A stretch of DNA of 64,000 bases from Caenorhabditis elegans (Eukaryota > Nematoda > Chromadorea > Rhabditida > Rhabditidae): positions 17,654,943 through 17,718,942 of the forward strand of contig NC_003284.9 in assembly GCF_000002985.6 (NCBI RefSeq), read 5' to 3'. The notes beneath the pieces were generated by a model. The model had not been told where the DNA came from and did no database searches. It saw nothing but the letters and a program-made list of their open reading frames with translations. The position numbers were made by a program, and so were the translations under genes. Of this stretch, positions 11,696-24,979 are shown piece after piece (positions within the stretch are counted from its first letter, which is position 1; each line of letters begins with the position of its first letter).

Positions 11696-14600
11696 CTAAA
11701 CCTGAGAGCCTAAGCACGAGCCCTGAGCCCTGAGATTAACGTTAATTTTTGAAAAAAAAAACTTAGAAATAATGAAGGAAACGACATAAAGTTGCGGAAA
11801 ACACACTTTTTGCAATGCTATGAAATTCTTCGGACTATTTTTGCAAAAAATGTCGTCAATGGATTTAAAATGGATTTAAAAAGTGTTTTGTTCAGTTTCA
11901 ACAGTTTTGATGGTTCCTAGGATTGGGCAAACATTCTAGAAGCATATTGGAAAATAAATAAATTGGAATTTTGAAAAATAATTATGTGTGATACTTTTTA
12001 GATGATTTAAAAAAACAGTATTTGAAAAATTTCAAAATTTTTGCCAATTTCTAAACTTTTTTTTACTAACAGCAAACAAAACTGAGCTTCTGCAGTAGCT
12101 CCACGGAAAAGGGAAAATGAGACAGGAAACATTTGAGATAGACTTTTCAGGTTTTTCACAATCTAGTTCTACATAAGCTTCGAATTGAGATTTCTCTTGT
12201 TTCAGATTCTGCAAATCTTTTGTTTAATTTTACAAGGTGAAGATGGCTTGAAATGGTGTTGTCAGAAACTTTTCAACTAGACTTTCGATTTTTCCCTCCG
12301 TACGTTTCCCCCTGACCTACGGATCTGGCAGTATGTAAGTCGAAACCACGTAAAAGATCACATCACACTTGCCTCCGCATGCCGATCAGAAATCGTGCCC
12401 GTTTTTCGCCATCTCCTGTTGCCAGCAGCGTTTTCCATTCACATTGCCTCCGGCTGATAGGACGCCTGTCAACTATCAGTGGCACAAAGAAAATGCCTTG
12501 TCTCAACACACTCTTGTGTTGTACATTGGCAAAACGAAGAAGAAGAAGAGCCAATTGGTTAGACACCTGCGGGCACCGCTCAAGCATCGAACTGATCAAA
12601 TGATGTTTCTGCTTCCTCATTTTCTTTTCTTTGCTTCTTTTTGTTTTCTTCGTTTGCTTCAGATGCTTCGTCTTCTTACACACTGGGAGGCTCGAGGATC
12701 AGAAACACTTTTTCCACAGACCTCAAAATGAGTGAGCAAGTTGGGAGAGGCGGTTGTGCGATGTTAACATGAGCGTTACTTGAAAAAATCTCAGAACTGA
12801 GTGGAAAAAATCATCCACTCATCAATTCTAGTTAACAACCATACTACACATAGCACCTGTTGGTGTAAAGCCTGACAAACTTTCTTTCGTGTTCCATGAT
12901 ATTATTATAATCTTTTGCAAACTTTGAAATTTATAAAGTTATTTAAAAATTTATCAATTTATCAATTCAACTTCTTCAACTAACCTTTAGCCGCATGTTC
13001 ATAGGTAACAAAAGTGTAACATGTTATCTCAGAAAACTGAGAACTATTAATTCAGAGCTTCTCGATCTTTAACTTAAAAACGAAGAATTTTGTGGTAACA
13101 AAATAAAGAAGATTGTAAAACTGGATAAGATACATTTATGATTGAAACCAAATTCGGTATTCTGGTTGAATGAATTTTTCTAACTTTTAAGATGGAGTAC
13201 AGTCCGTAAGGAAATAATATTGTCTAATTATACTCACAGTAGTTCAACATGCTGAAAGATTGTAATAAAATATTTCTACACGTTTTACAGTTCTCAGCGT
13301 TTTGGTAAACTGTCAATAAAAAATTAAAATTTAAAAACATTTTTAGAGCATTGCTTATTACACATTTTTGTTCCGTATGGATGATTTTATAAATTTTTAT
13401 TTGAAACATTTAAACATCATTGTCAAATAACTAGAACTTCAGAGCAACAAACAAAAACAATAACAGTTTTTAATGTTTTCAAATCGATAATTTGGATAAA
13501 ACTGAATCGGCTAAATTTTTTCTCCGATTTTTGTGTCTGCGAAAAAAAAAATCCCAATTTAATTCAAGTTAAGTCAAACGTTGTTTCCTTTATTATTGAA
13601 AAGTTTTGTTTAAAATTTTAATAATCTAGTAATAAACATTTGATTAAACTACCATCAAATCAAAAAGTTGCGTATCCCGTCGGAAAACTCTTCTTCTCGC
13701 TCATTGTAATATCAGCTCTCACACATATTCCCAATCACTTTTCGCGGACCGGGGGCACTGCTCGGAACACTTTGCGAGGACCACCCTCTCTTCCTCGCGG
13801 TCTCCCATCGAATTCAAATCGATGCCACATTGAATGACATTTCAGTGAAAGACTACTGGTCTTTCTTCTAAAATTTTTCAATTTTTCCCAGTGTAAAATG
13901 TGTATAAATCTTTTGATTTTTCTTGTCAAGGAAGAAAAATCGAAGAAAAAACTTTGATTTTCCACTCTGCAGATTGTCATCTGTTTTAGTGAGAACTAAA
14001 ACATTTTATTTGAGGTTTTCAAGTTTTTTGACTGCTCAAAATCAATATGTTCAGAAGCTCAATTGTTTTATAGCATGAAATTGTGTTTAGTATATAGTTC
14101 AGATCACTTTTTTCATTGAAATCAACTAATTTTCAAATGTTAAAAAACACAAAACTTCAAGTTCCTCACAAGAAGTTATTTCTTTCATTTCGAAATTGGT
14201 TGTTTATTTTTTTTTGCCGCCCCTTCAAATTATCTAATGATAGTTTGAAGCATCTGACATAGAAACAACTTGAAATCTTTCCCCACTCTTTTAAAACTGA
14301 TTCGGCTCACGTTTCCCCTCTCTCTTTTTTCAAGCCAACTCTGAAACCTGCTAAAACTCGCGCTTAAGCTCATAAGCGTTAAGTATGTATGTATTACCAC
14401 TATTACACACCTTTTCGCATTCTTCTCACACCACCACACTCAGATATGTGTTGTAATCATCATAATTTTAATAGCCATGGCAATTGGCAGGCTTTGGAGG
14501 TGGGCGGGTGCTTCCTGTTTTTTCTGTTTTCTTGTTCGGAGAAGATTTCATTTTTCATTAGCAAAACTTTTTGTTTCGTGAATTGTAGATACTATAAAGT

Positions 14601-16099
14601 CATGTACCAATTTTTCAAAATTCAACTTATGAGAAATTTGCTACAATTTGTCAATCTACAAGTAAATATAAAAATTAGCCATTTTCATTGGAGCAATTAA
14701 AAACATAAAACTTTACTGATTTGAATTAATAAAATATATTCGATAAGAATGTACCGAAATTATACTGTAACAAGGAAAAAAAACCTACCCGAGCAATTTA
14801 TATTTGCTGTGAAAATTTTAATATAATAGGAACCCACAAAAACTAAGCAGAGAAATTAAACTCCTACCTCCGAATTTTCTATTTAAAAAATTGCAGTCTT
14901 TTTTCCCGAGCACTCAAAAAACTCTAAACGATGTGTTGCAGTTTTTAAAATAAATTTCAGAATGTTTTTTCAAAGTGTCAAAATATTCTGAAAGTTACAG
15001 AAAATTTTAACGAAAATCTGAAATTTTTAGGTTAATTTTCATTTTTCAGCGCTAAAAAACTTTAAACTGAAAATTTGTCTAGTGTATTATTTTTTTTCAA
15101 ATTGTTGTAAAAACAAGGTTAAGCTCAAATGTTTTGCAGTAGAAGCGTAGTTAACACAAATATATACGTAGAAAATGTTTTCCTGGAAACTTTGATCTGC
15201 ATTGAAAAACAAATATTTTTCACTGATATGGAGGTTTTCGTTTTTTCAAACTTGAATTTTCGAAATGCGGACCAAATTCTTAAACTCAAACCAATAAATG
15301 TGGGATTTCAAAGCTATATTTTGGATTTCTAGCCGGATCATACTTAACAACCCATGTCACACAAACAATTACCTCAGCTAGTTAGTTAGTGTTGACGACT
15401 GAACTTTGCCCATTCTTCAATTTTTAACCCACCCAAATCCACCTCTCTAAATCACAATCAACAAGGATTTGTGCCCCCTCCTCCCTCTCTCCCCTACTGC
15501 TTTTCACCCGATGTCGTCTCTCATTTAAAAACAAGTGGCATCAGTGACTTTTTGTTCTACGAGATCCTTGATAGCTCCTGGTTTCCAAGCTCTTCTTCTT
15601 CTTCTTCTTCACCGGCAAACACACATACACAGATAGAAAGAGAGAAGTTGTTGTAGGGGTGGTTTGGCGGGGGATCTCCAACAATCCTCCCACTCATTTT
15701 CGCATCCTTCCGCCTCTTTGCTGCTTCCCATGCTTCTTTCCTCTCGGTCTGAGGTCACATTGACTGATGGATCTGTTCTGTGAGAGGAGAGAAAGAGCCA
15801 TTTTTCGGCACAAAATCACCAAAAATCGGGAGGGGTCCCGCCCATCCACGGGTAGGACGAAAACAAAACAAAACAAAACACGACGATGGAGGGCAAATCG
15901 CCATTGGTTTTGAACATGCCAACTGCACTTTTACTTCATTTCTAATCTTTTATCTTTTACGGTGTACCTATACATATATCTGTCTTCGATATTTAATTTC
16001 ATACATTACAATCGTATGCCATTTTTTTTGTCTCTCCCACTTGAAAAGAATATCTTACTGCTTTTTATATCTTATTGCATTTTTAGGGTCGTCGTCGAA
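11696..16099. other. Intergenic/upstream region of the 939-residue gene
   Basis: No gene is supported. Two blocks stand out by higher G+C: 12300-12740 and 13660-13840. Frames there on both strands have no family signature and no matching splice neighbours. A CTT run lies at 15588-15612. The stretch 15420-15900 has pyrimidine-rich blocks and a TCAGTCAATG-type block and may be the promoter of the gene beginning at 16100. All of this is inference from composition. Confidence 0.4.
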
Positions 16100-19000
16100 A
16101 TGTCTGAGGTGGATGCTCAAGAAGAGTTTCACGACGCTCCAGAGGAGGCAGTGATTGAGATCCAGAAGGATTTTGTCGCTGAGATTGAGCAGGACAACAG
16201 CAATGCTCAACTTGTTGGTGAGTTGAGCGGTCGGTTACTGTAATGCAAAATGTCGAGCTTCAGAAGAGGGTGATGATCAACTTGTAACTGCCGAAGCTGA
16301 CGACGAGAAGAGCGCTCAACAGGTTGATGAAGACCGCACCGAGGATCAGGTACTTTTTAGAATTTTGTTTTTATTTACGCATCATCTCGGCCTTTCTTGA
16401 AAGTTCTATCTTGCCTGTGGGCTAGAAATGAGGTCCGCGTGCAATACTTGATGTACCAGCTAAACTATTTAACTTTCAACATAATGTTTTCGTTAAAATG
16501 TTTGCTCGGAATATGATACAAAAAGTGTATGCTATCAAAAATGATATTATACAAGTAGAGCAACGTGTAAGTTATTTTTCTTAAATGATTCACATACATG
16601 ATTGGTGTAACCATCATGTTTTTCGAGGCTCTTACAGATTTAATCAGCAAATTGTTTGTTAAACTTGATGTAGTTGCTTATCAAACTTTTAAACTTGATG
16701 TGAAATAATTTTTGGATTTTTCGAATTATGTGAATAATTGAGAAAAAATTGTATTCATGTTTCAAATGCGTTTAATAATGACATATTTGTAAAACTGTAA
16801 AACAATGTACACTTTTTCAGTATATAGAATGTTAAGAGGTTAAGACCTTTGTATATGTATATCTTGCAATTTCCAAAAATCACATCCATTTAAATTCCGA
16901 GAGACACCCAAAAAACGTAACAATTAAAGTGGTATTCTTAAATATTTGTTCGATTTTTTCTTACTAATTCACAAAAAAAAGAAATTAAGTTGCAAATTAT
17001 TTTTTGTTAAAATAAACTTCTTTTTTTTTGAATTTTCTCATCTAATTTGAGTTTCAATATTCAGGACTTTTTGATGGCACTGGAGCTATGTATAAAATAA
17101 TAGAATAAATGCGGCAATTTTCATTGAAAGATTGGAAATCTGTTTTCAGATATTTTTTCAGGACAACTTTCAATTTTTTATTTTTTATTTTTCACAACGT
17201 AGATCTAGTTTCTACTCAGCTTTTCCAAAACGTTTTAACTAAGGAAAAACGTGTTGAATAATTTTTTTCCAAAACTATATACCACAAAATTGTAGAACGA
17301 TTACATAAGAAAACAAAAAACATCAAAAAAATTATTACTGTAATTAAAAAAATGCAAATATCAAAACCTAAAAGATAGTGAACAAACAACACAGTTTTTG
17401 TTGGTTTGTGTTCCAGTTTTTTCCTCAGTTATTTTTTTTCTGACTTGTTGCTTTTTGTATGCTTATCGCTCTTTTCATATCATCCGTTTCTCACAAACTA
17501 TCATGTAGACCTAACCTATGCCGTAAACAAGTTTTTTTGTTCTGTGCCACAGCAACCATCACTCGTCAGAGTGATATCGTGAAATAAGACAAGAGATTGC
17601 TCGATGCGTAGGTGTCCCTTTTTGCTTCTTTCTCGCAAAATCTTTTTGCGTCGAGACGAGCTTGCGAGACCAAACCTTATTTTTTTGGCTACCTAGATCC
17701 TAGATCCCCACCTTTTCTCTACGCGTTTGCAAAACGCAAACAACCAGTCATTCAACACCTTCCCAGCATTAACCGATGGTTTGATTTTATTTGCTAACTT
17801 AATTATGTTCATTTTTAACTGGTACTTAAACAGTTTTTGAATTTGTTCTTGAAAATTGTCACTTACTTTTTCTACCGGTATATATATATATTGTGAGAAA
17901 CAACCATATTACTACTGTTAATTTTATTCATTCATTTTAAAGAAACCAGAAAATTATCAAATACATAACCATGTAAATTTCTTTTAAACTCACAACCTGC
18001 TGTGAAATGTGAGCAAAAAGTGTAAATATTGAAAAAAAAATAAAACTACTATTTGAAAACTGTTAATTTGAACAATAGTTTTGAACGTGTTCCTGGTGCA
18101 CTTAAATTATTATCAGATCCGCTTATCTCATATTATTTTGTTATATGAGTATATAACCAAAATTTGTTCTGTTAAAAGGGCCTCCTGAAAAAGTACTTAT
18201 TTAATGCATGAATATTTTCTGGCTTTTCTCTCCACTCGTATGTATTGTTTTAATAGACATAACTTTCGAAGAACCAGATGGAGCTAGCCAGAGATTCTCA
18301 GTTGAGTTGGCTCAACGAGAGCCAGATCAAACAAATCACCATCTGAGTTGTTAGTGTGTCGCCCACAAGGTGTTCGCATCACTTTTGTTCCACTTCAAGT
18401 GCAACTTTTCCTCTCCCACTAGATCATTGTTATTTTCACGTTTTGCAGGTCCCCGATATCACTGGAACGGAGTACGTGGACCCAATGACGACTAGCATGG
18501 ATGGAATTGAGGATCTTCCAGCAAATGATGAAGCTCAGGTAAGACAACTTTCGATCTGCAAATTTAAAACCTAATACATATATGTAGTTTTAGAAAAAGT
18601 AATATCGACACTTACAGTTAATTTTTTTCTAAAATGAAAATAACAGTTTATGCATTCAACTTAACGTAACTGAAAAAATATAATCAGAACTTATTCGAAT
18701 TTTGTCGAGACACGCGTAATTGACAATTCAAAGACAAATTAATGCTGAATAGCTCTTCTTTCTCCCATATTTAGATTTTTCATCACAATTGTAAAACTCT
18801 CAAAATAGTAGGAAAAAACTCATGCATTTTTTTCCAGTCAAACAATTTTTGATAAGTTCAACATTCAAATTTAATACTATATGTGAATGTATCAATTTGA
18901 AAATACTATTTAATTGTTTAATTCCGGCAAAGTGCGCGGTATTTGAGCTTTTTTCAAAATTGTGAACGAAAAATGAATTCCACTTTTGCATTCACCAGAT

Positions 19001-22000
19001 ATTTTCTATGAATCTTTACGATAATTGTTGTTCTAAACAGTTAGCCTGAAATACCAAAATTGGTCACGAATTATAGTTAACAAAATGTTATAAAACAAAT
19101 AATTAAACTCTAGGAAAACCAGTCAACTTTTTCTTCTAATATTTTTATATCACTTTCCTAATCCCTACTAATCAGTTCGAAGACACGATTCTCGAAGAAG
19201 ACGAACTTCCCGATCAGCTCGAATCAGCGGAAAATCAGGAGCCGCGTTCAGAGTTGGTCTCCTCCGGTGTCGAGGAGGAGATTATTGAGGAGGAAGACAT
19301 TGAGGAGATTGAGGAGAGCGACTACGTAAGTTTTGCTAACCAACTCTACTTATCAACCAACCGCGAGCAATAAGTTTTATAATTTTTCAAGACACATTTT
19401 ATGAAACATTTTTCAGGTAGAAGAATCGGCACCAGCCGATGAGCCAGCTCCAGAAGAGGAAAAACCACAAGAAGAAGCCCCGGCAGAGGAACCAGCTCCA
19501 GCGGAGGAGGCACCACAAGAGGAAGTCCCAGCTGAAGAGCCAGTGGCCGAGGAGACCGCTCCAGCAGAGGAAGCTGCAGTTGAGGAGCCTGTTGTTGAAG
19601 AAGCAGCCCCAGTTGAAGAGGCTCCAGAAGCAGAGGAAACAGCTCCAGCTGAAGAGCCACTCATTGAGGTCGCTGTCGAAGAAGCTCCAGCAGAGGAGCC
19701 AGTCGCTGAGGAAGCTGAGCCAGAAGCCGAGAAGCAAGAGTTCGAGCTTCAGGCACCACCAGAGGGCAAGCGCCCACGTACGCCAAATGACTTGGATAAC
19801 CCAACAGCTGATGAGGAGCCGGCTGCAGAGCTAGAGGCTGATGCTGGATCCGAAGTTCCACCAACTCCAAAGACTGCCGCTTCAGGTATGACTGTGATCG
19901 AAAATTTTTTTTAAACTTCACTTCTTTACTTTGCAAGAGGTTTCGGTCAGCATCGAGGCTTTAAAAAAATTAAAGGTAAAATTCCCATAGCCGAATCTTC
20001 CAGAGAAGCAATCAGTCCCACCAACACCAAAATCAGCTGCTCCATCAGAGGTTCCACCAACCCCCAAATCAGCAGCACCATCAGAGGTCCCACCAACTCC
20101 AAAATCGGCCGCCCCATCTGAAGTCCCACTAACTCCAAAATCAGCAGCTCAATCATCAGTCCCACCAACACCAAAATCAGCTGTCCCATCTGAAGCCCCA
20201 CCAACTCCAAGATCCGCTGCTCCATCTGACGTTCCACCAACTCCAAAAAGCAATGGACATATTGCTAATGGAAGCATCCCAGGAACACCATCGGTTGCTC
20301 AAGAAAGGTATAGTGATGTTCATAAATTGTATCAACACCTGTCACTTTATCAGCATGTACACACTTATTCTATCCCCTTATGCACTGCTAACTTCTCCAC
20401 TTTCACCGTAATACCATTTCAGCGCTAAGGCTACACCAGCTGCTACGCCAGCAGCCACTGCCACACCTGCCGCTACAGCCACCCCAGCGGCTACTGGAAC
20501 TCCAAAAGCTGACACTGCATTCAACTTTGAGGAGACTCCAGCCACGCCAAGATCGAGTGTACCAGCCACACCAACTGAGTCGAATCTGACCACCCCAGCG
20601 CCAAAGACGCCAAAGACTCCGAAAACCCCACGCACGCCACGCACTCCAAAAACTCCCCGAACACCAAAAACTCCAGCAGTGTGAGTTTACTTCTAGACAC
20701 TTTCTGCACCCTTTATGTTCGATTTCACTTCTTATTCCTTCAAAGGTTTTTGAAAACAAACATTTTAATTGAAAAGTTACAGTAAATTTTTTTTAAACGA
20801 GCTAATGATTATTAATTAAAGAGTGGAGCCAGAACCAGAGCCTGTGGCCGAGGAGCCAGAACCAGTTGCCGAGCCAGAGCCAGAACCAGAGCCAGTTGCC
20901 GAGGCTGAGCCAGAAGCTGAACCAGCCGTTGAAGAGGAGCCAGCTGAAGAGCCTGAACCAGCCGCAGATGAAACTGCTACAGAGCCAACAGCCGAAGAAG
21001 CTGAGCCAGAAGCCGTCGAGGAATCAATTGAAAAAACCGAGGTTGTTGAGGAAGAGTCTGCTCCACCAGCAGCTCGCCAGTCCTCTCCATCTCCACCACC
21101 AGCCCGCCGTCGCCCACAATCTCCATCTCCGGAACGACAGCGCACTTCTCGTCACGCCGACCGTGACATCACAAGCTACGATGAGGACTCGTACAGAGCA
21201 GTTCCACCACCAAGAATGCCAACTGCCACGTCATTCTCCTCATGGAGCCCACCAGACAAGCAGAGCTATACTCCAATCAGGTATCAAATTTCAACAAACT
21301 AACAGAAACACGCGTTCTTTTCTTTCAGCCCGTTCGTGAGCACTGCCAACAAATACCGTAACGAGTACACCAGTGGAAGCAGCTACCGCCCAACCAACAT
21401 GTACACATCGCACTTTGACGATATTGTTGCCACCGGAGCATTCTCATCGGCTCTTTATTCCACAAACCGATTGATCGAAAGATCACGCAGCCGTACCCGT
21501 GAACGAAAGCAAGCAATGAGATCCCAAAGATCTGCATCTAACTATTACAGGTAAAATCGGTTAGGAAAATTTTACGGTCTTATAGAGAAAATTTCCAATC
21601 GGCAGTTAATCAGTCACTTGGCTCAACCACACCACATTGTCAACTATACACTTGGCTTAACAACTTATAAAGCCGGACCGGGTGGCAACCGACAAATAAT
21701 AATTGGCAGTTGTCGGTTGCGCCAACTATCCTTCTCTGTATGCACCATTTCCAAAAGGAATGAAACTATGACTTTTTGCCCAATAATATACTGATAACTA
21801 TCCGAATTTCATTACATCACCACATTTCAGATATTCTTCCCAAGCCCCAGCACCACTTCGCGCTCGTGAGTACTCGACACCACCAACCCGCGAGATCAGC
21901 CGTGCGCCTAGCCGCAACACGAGCTTCGTCTCCTTCCTCGACTACTCGAGTGCCAAGCAAGGAGAACTCTCCCGTGCCAACTCCCGCACTTCTATCTACG

Positions 22001-24456
22001 GAGATTCCCTCTCGAGAAGCTGTTCTCGCGCCAATGTCGATGCCTACTTGGGCGGTGGACGTCTTTCCCGTGTGGACAGCTACGTTCGTGATATCCATAC
22101 TCCATACGAGTACGAGGTAGGCAATTGAGAGTAAAGAAGCAATCGGGGGGGAGTGCGAAGTGCTAGGCAAACATTTATGTGGAAAATATTGTGGGATATC
22201 ATTAAAATCGCGCAATTCAATTCTGTTCAGGTTCCATCAACCTACGATAGATACCGCTCATCTTCCCGTGGACCATCATACTCCACTATTAACGGATACA
22301 CGGTGAGTTTTTGAATTTTTCTGTGTGGAACACTAGTGTCTTAAGTGACTTTTGAGTTACATTTCATTTATTTTTGGAATGGTTTTGTGATAATAATAAG
22401 TTTTAAAACATTATGATTTAAAGAATGCTATTTTGTTTTCAAACCAAAATTTGGCAAATTAAAAGAGATTAAGTTCCAAAGATGTTTGATGCATCAGTTC
22501 TTGGTGATAGTTTGTGGAAGCAAGAAGAATATATATTGTATCTATCATCCGGTGAAGTGGCGGAAGCAAACACAAACAGTTACAGTTAGGCGAAAAATAC
22601 ACGCACTTTGCGAGTCACAGAGCTAAGCACAAACACCTTGCCCACTCATCGAGCCAAGGCAAAATAGTCAAGCCGTTGCTCCGCTCATCCCCCCCCCCAC
22701 TGCTTCGCAAAAACCAAGCACCCTTTCCCAAACAAGCGCAGGCAATAGTTTCTTGTTGCGTTTGTTGCATCTGGGTTTTCAAAACGGAAAAGCCAGAGCG
22801 TTCTTCTTTCTGGGAGCCTCTTTTCCCCGGACACTTCACCTAAATCCCTTATATCCTCCCCTCAATTCCACCCTTTCCGCTAGTCTTGTCAGATAGTTTT
22901 CTATTGACTTGGTCTAGTCCAGCAGCAACCAGGAGCCAGCTCTCAATTGCCCCAAGATCTCATTCTTCGCCCCCCATTCATCCAAATATATCTATAACTA
23001 TGTATCTCTTCTCGAAAAAGCGTATATTCAGACAAAAATTCGACCTTGTAAGTGAAATTTGAACATTTTCGGCATCGCTTTTTTGAATGAAATGTAACAA
23101 AAAAATTCCGTATCAACCTAACAAACAAGCATCCTTTAAACATTAGAACACAACAATTTCAAGTGTTTTTTTTTTCAAACGAAGCGATGGAAATCTGACA
23201 TTGAATCTTGTAATTATATGAAATTTGTGTTACGTTTTTATAAATTTATATTTGGTCAGATTTACATTACATTACTCTCTCAGATCCATAATTTTATACA
23301 CTTCGGGGGACAAGAATAACTTCTACCCTTCTATCAATAGTTTCATATCAAATTTTGCTAGGCGACCACCTAAACCGAAGTCCTGATGTTTTCAAATCCG
23401 GAATGCATCAGTAATCAAATTAACTTAAATCCTCAAACCATTCCGGTCAAACATATTTCATAACAAAATCAGCTTACGTCCTCCAAACTGTAAATAATTT
23501 TTATTAATGCTGAAAAAGAACACCGATGCAATCATACAGAACATTTTTAAACAAATAAAAGAAATTGCAATTAGTTCCGCTAGTTATTATAGCTGCATTC
23601 AAAAATAGAACTTATTTAAACTTAAAAAAAAACTTACAAAAATGATATTGAAACTCAAAACTCCAAAAACCACCAGTATTTCCTACAGTAACAGCTCACG
23701 TTCAATCCCCCTTTACACACACTTCCAGGCCTATATCTCATCTCCATCTTACGTGGAAACCGAGTCGACGCGCAGAATGAAAAGATACCAGAGAGACACA
23801 AGCCCGGCAATGGTCCGCAGCATGTATGAGGTCAGAGACCTCATCTTTCATCTTCTCCCCAAACTGTCCCAAACACTCTTAACGTCCATTGTCTAACCAG
23901 TCCCGTTTGACGTACGACTAACCGGAATACGCATGTCTGAAATTCCGGAGAGGAGGAAAATGTGTACACGTCTCATCTGATTTTCAGGGACGCATCGGAC
24001 AACTCGAAAGATCGCTGTCTCGTGAGGTGATCCAGAAAGACAGAGTATGTTTGTTTGGCTTTTTTTTTCTTTTTTTTCTTGAAGAAATTGTCTGTATTGT
24101 TCTATGAGTTGATATACGTAGACTAAGGGCTCTTAGAAAAACTTCATATTTGGTGAACTTTTGTCCAGCCGTCGAGAACATAGGACACGTCCTATGTTCT
24201 CGTTCTTTGCGACAAGAAAGAGACTGTTCTGGTTTAACATATTTTACGGTCTTTTTGCATACACACATAATTTCCAATTTTAAATGTTAAATGTATTACG
24301 TCTATTCAGTTGCGCACCGAATACCAACAACTGTCGACAAAACTTGACCAGGCGTGCCGTCAAATGGAATTGCTCAGGTCTAACTCGTACAGCAGCTACC
24401 GTGGGCAGTCCCTCCCGCGCACTAGCGTCTACTCCCACTTCTACCCGCACTACTAA
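16100..24456 (+). CDS. Large low-complexity acidic/TPK-repeat protein, 14 exons, 939 aa
   Basis: Fourteen exons agree in phase: 16100-16217, 16264-16349, 18449-18538, 19176-19325, 19417-19885, 20004-20307, 20423-20680, 20822-21280, 21329-21550, 21831-22116, 22231-22302, 23729-23830, 23988-24044, 24310-24456. The start follows an acceptor (GCATTTTTAG) 13 bases upstream, as in spliced-leader trans-splicing. Residues 1-300 are very acidic (EEAPAEEPVAEE-type repeats). Residues about 305-400 hold some seven tandem VPPTPKSAAPSE units. Residues 406-491 are A/T/P-rich and then (K/R)TPKTP-rich. A second Glu-Pro tract covers about 492-570. Residues 570-840 are basic and Ser/Arg/Tyr-rich (SRSRTRERK, YRSSSRGPSYS). 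The C terminus (873-915) is a charged probable coiled coil (GRIGQLERSLSREVIQKDR). No enzyme motif or membrane segment is seen. The many SP/TP sites suggest phosphorylation; a cytoskeletal or scaffold role is possible but unproven. I do not recognise a named gene. The exon 8 acceptor (TTAAAG) and exon 12 donor (GTCAGA) are weak. Confidence 0.85.
18257..18354 (+). CDS. Candidate alternative terminal exon in intron 2 of the 939-aa gene
   Basis: Behind an acceptor (TTTTAATAG) lies a 98-base open stretch reading ITFEEPDGASQRFSVELAQR and on to a TAG stop at 18352-18354. It is in phase with the donor of exon 1 (one base carried over), which would skip exon 2 and give an acidic product of about 71 residues. 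The acidic composition resembles the neighbouring exons. No good donor follows, so a terminal exon is the simplest reading. It could also be conserved noncoding sequence. Confidence 0.35.
22560..22999 (+). promoter_or_regulatory. Probable internal promoter of the 939-aa gene
   Basis: Inside the 1.4-kb intron between exons 11 and 12 is a block markedly richer in G+C than other introns here, with C8-9 and CCTTTCCC-type tracts and no usable frame. It ends just before an ATG-containing exon that splices in phase to exon 12. Position and composition suggest a promoter for a short C-terminal isoform; nothing in the sequence proves it. Confidence 0.4.
23000..23047 (+). CDS. Alternative first exon (short isoform start)
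   Basis: ATG at 23000 opens 16 codons reading MYLFSKKRIFRQKFDL and ends at a consensus donor CTT|GTAAGT in phase 0. Exon 12 (23729) starts in phase 0, so the two join without frame loss. The product would be the basic 16-residue leader plus the last 101 residues of the long protein, that is the Tyr/Arg-rich segment and coiled coil only, without the acidic and TPK repeats. The donor quality and phase agreement favour it. Confidence 0.55.
24173..24202. repeat. Hairpin in the last intron
   Basis: CGAGAACATAGGAC is followed after two bases by its exact reverse complement, making a 14-bp stem within the intron between exons 13 and 14. It lies just upstream of the region where 3' exons appear to be used alternatively, so it could influence splice choice as RNA structure; this is inference. 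Confidence 0.8.
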
Positions 24457-24979
24457 ATTTGCATTCATTTTTCCCTCATAGAATTTGACTCATTTTCAAT
24501 ATCTTCAATTTTACCTTCCCGTTTTGCACATTCAACCGCTGCTAAGCTTCACCAAAACTTCCTGATTCTACAGGAGTTTTCTTCTCTATTATCCCAATGC
24601 CTTTTTTCTCAGAGCACACGCTCATTCTTATTAAAAATACATTTTATGTTCAATATTGCATCCCTTACTTCTTCTATTATCCTTTCTACCTGTATAACGT
24701 TTATACACTCTCTTTGATAACCAAAAGGTAAGAGAATGATGCTTAACTTTTTTCGTGTGCTTGCAGAAGAGAAAAGTCAACTAACAATTTTATGTTTTCC
24801 TCTTATATGTTTTCTCTTTGTAACTTTAAATTTACAGAAAAAAAAGAAAAATCAATTTGAAAATTAAACAACAAACTGACAATAGTCATACTACACTAAA
24901 CCACTTTAGACCCCATCTAATGTGTGTACTACTTGACACATCACGAACGATTTGCCACAAAAACGCCATATTTTTTTAG

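Noticed and set aside
12363..12731. Overlapping frames on both strands in a G+C-richer block
   Set aside because: No family motif, no in-phase splice neighbour and a simple-sequence tail; more likely a regulatory or conserved noncoding block.
19936..19972. Mini-exon candidate (AG-GTTTCGG to TTAAAG) between exons 5 and 6
   Set aside because: Using it would leave a 31-base intron and shift the VPPTPKSA frame; direct splicing of 19885 to 20004 keeps the frame.
19346..20246. Long minus-strand frames rich in Leu/Val/Gln or Ser/Gly
   Set aside because: They are the antisense of the acidic and VPPTPKSA repeats; the regular sense repeats force open antisense frames. No splice sites support them.
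20378..21145. Minus-strand frames rich in Gly/Ala/Val and Ser/Gly/Ser
   Set aside because: Shadow frames of exons 7 and 8 of the 939-residue gene.
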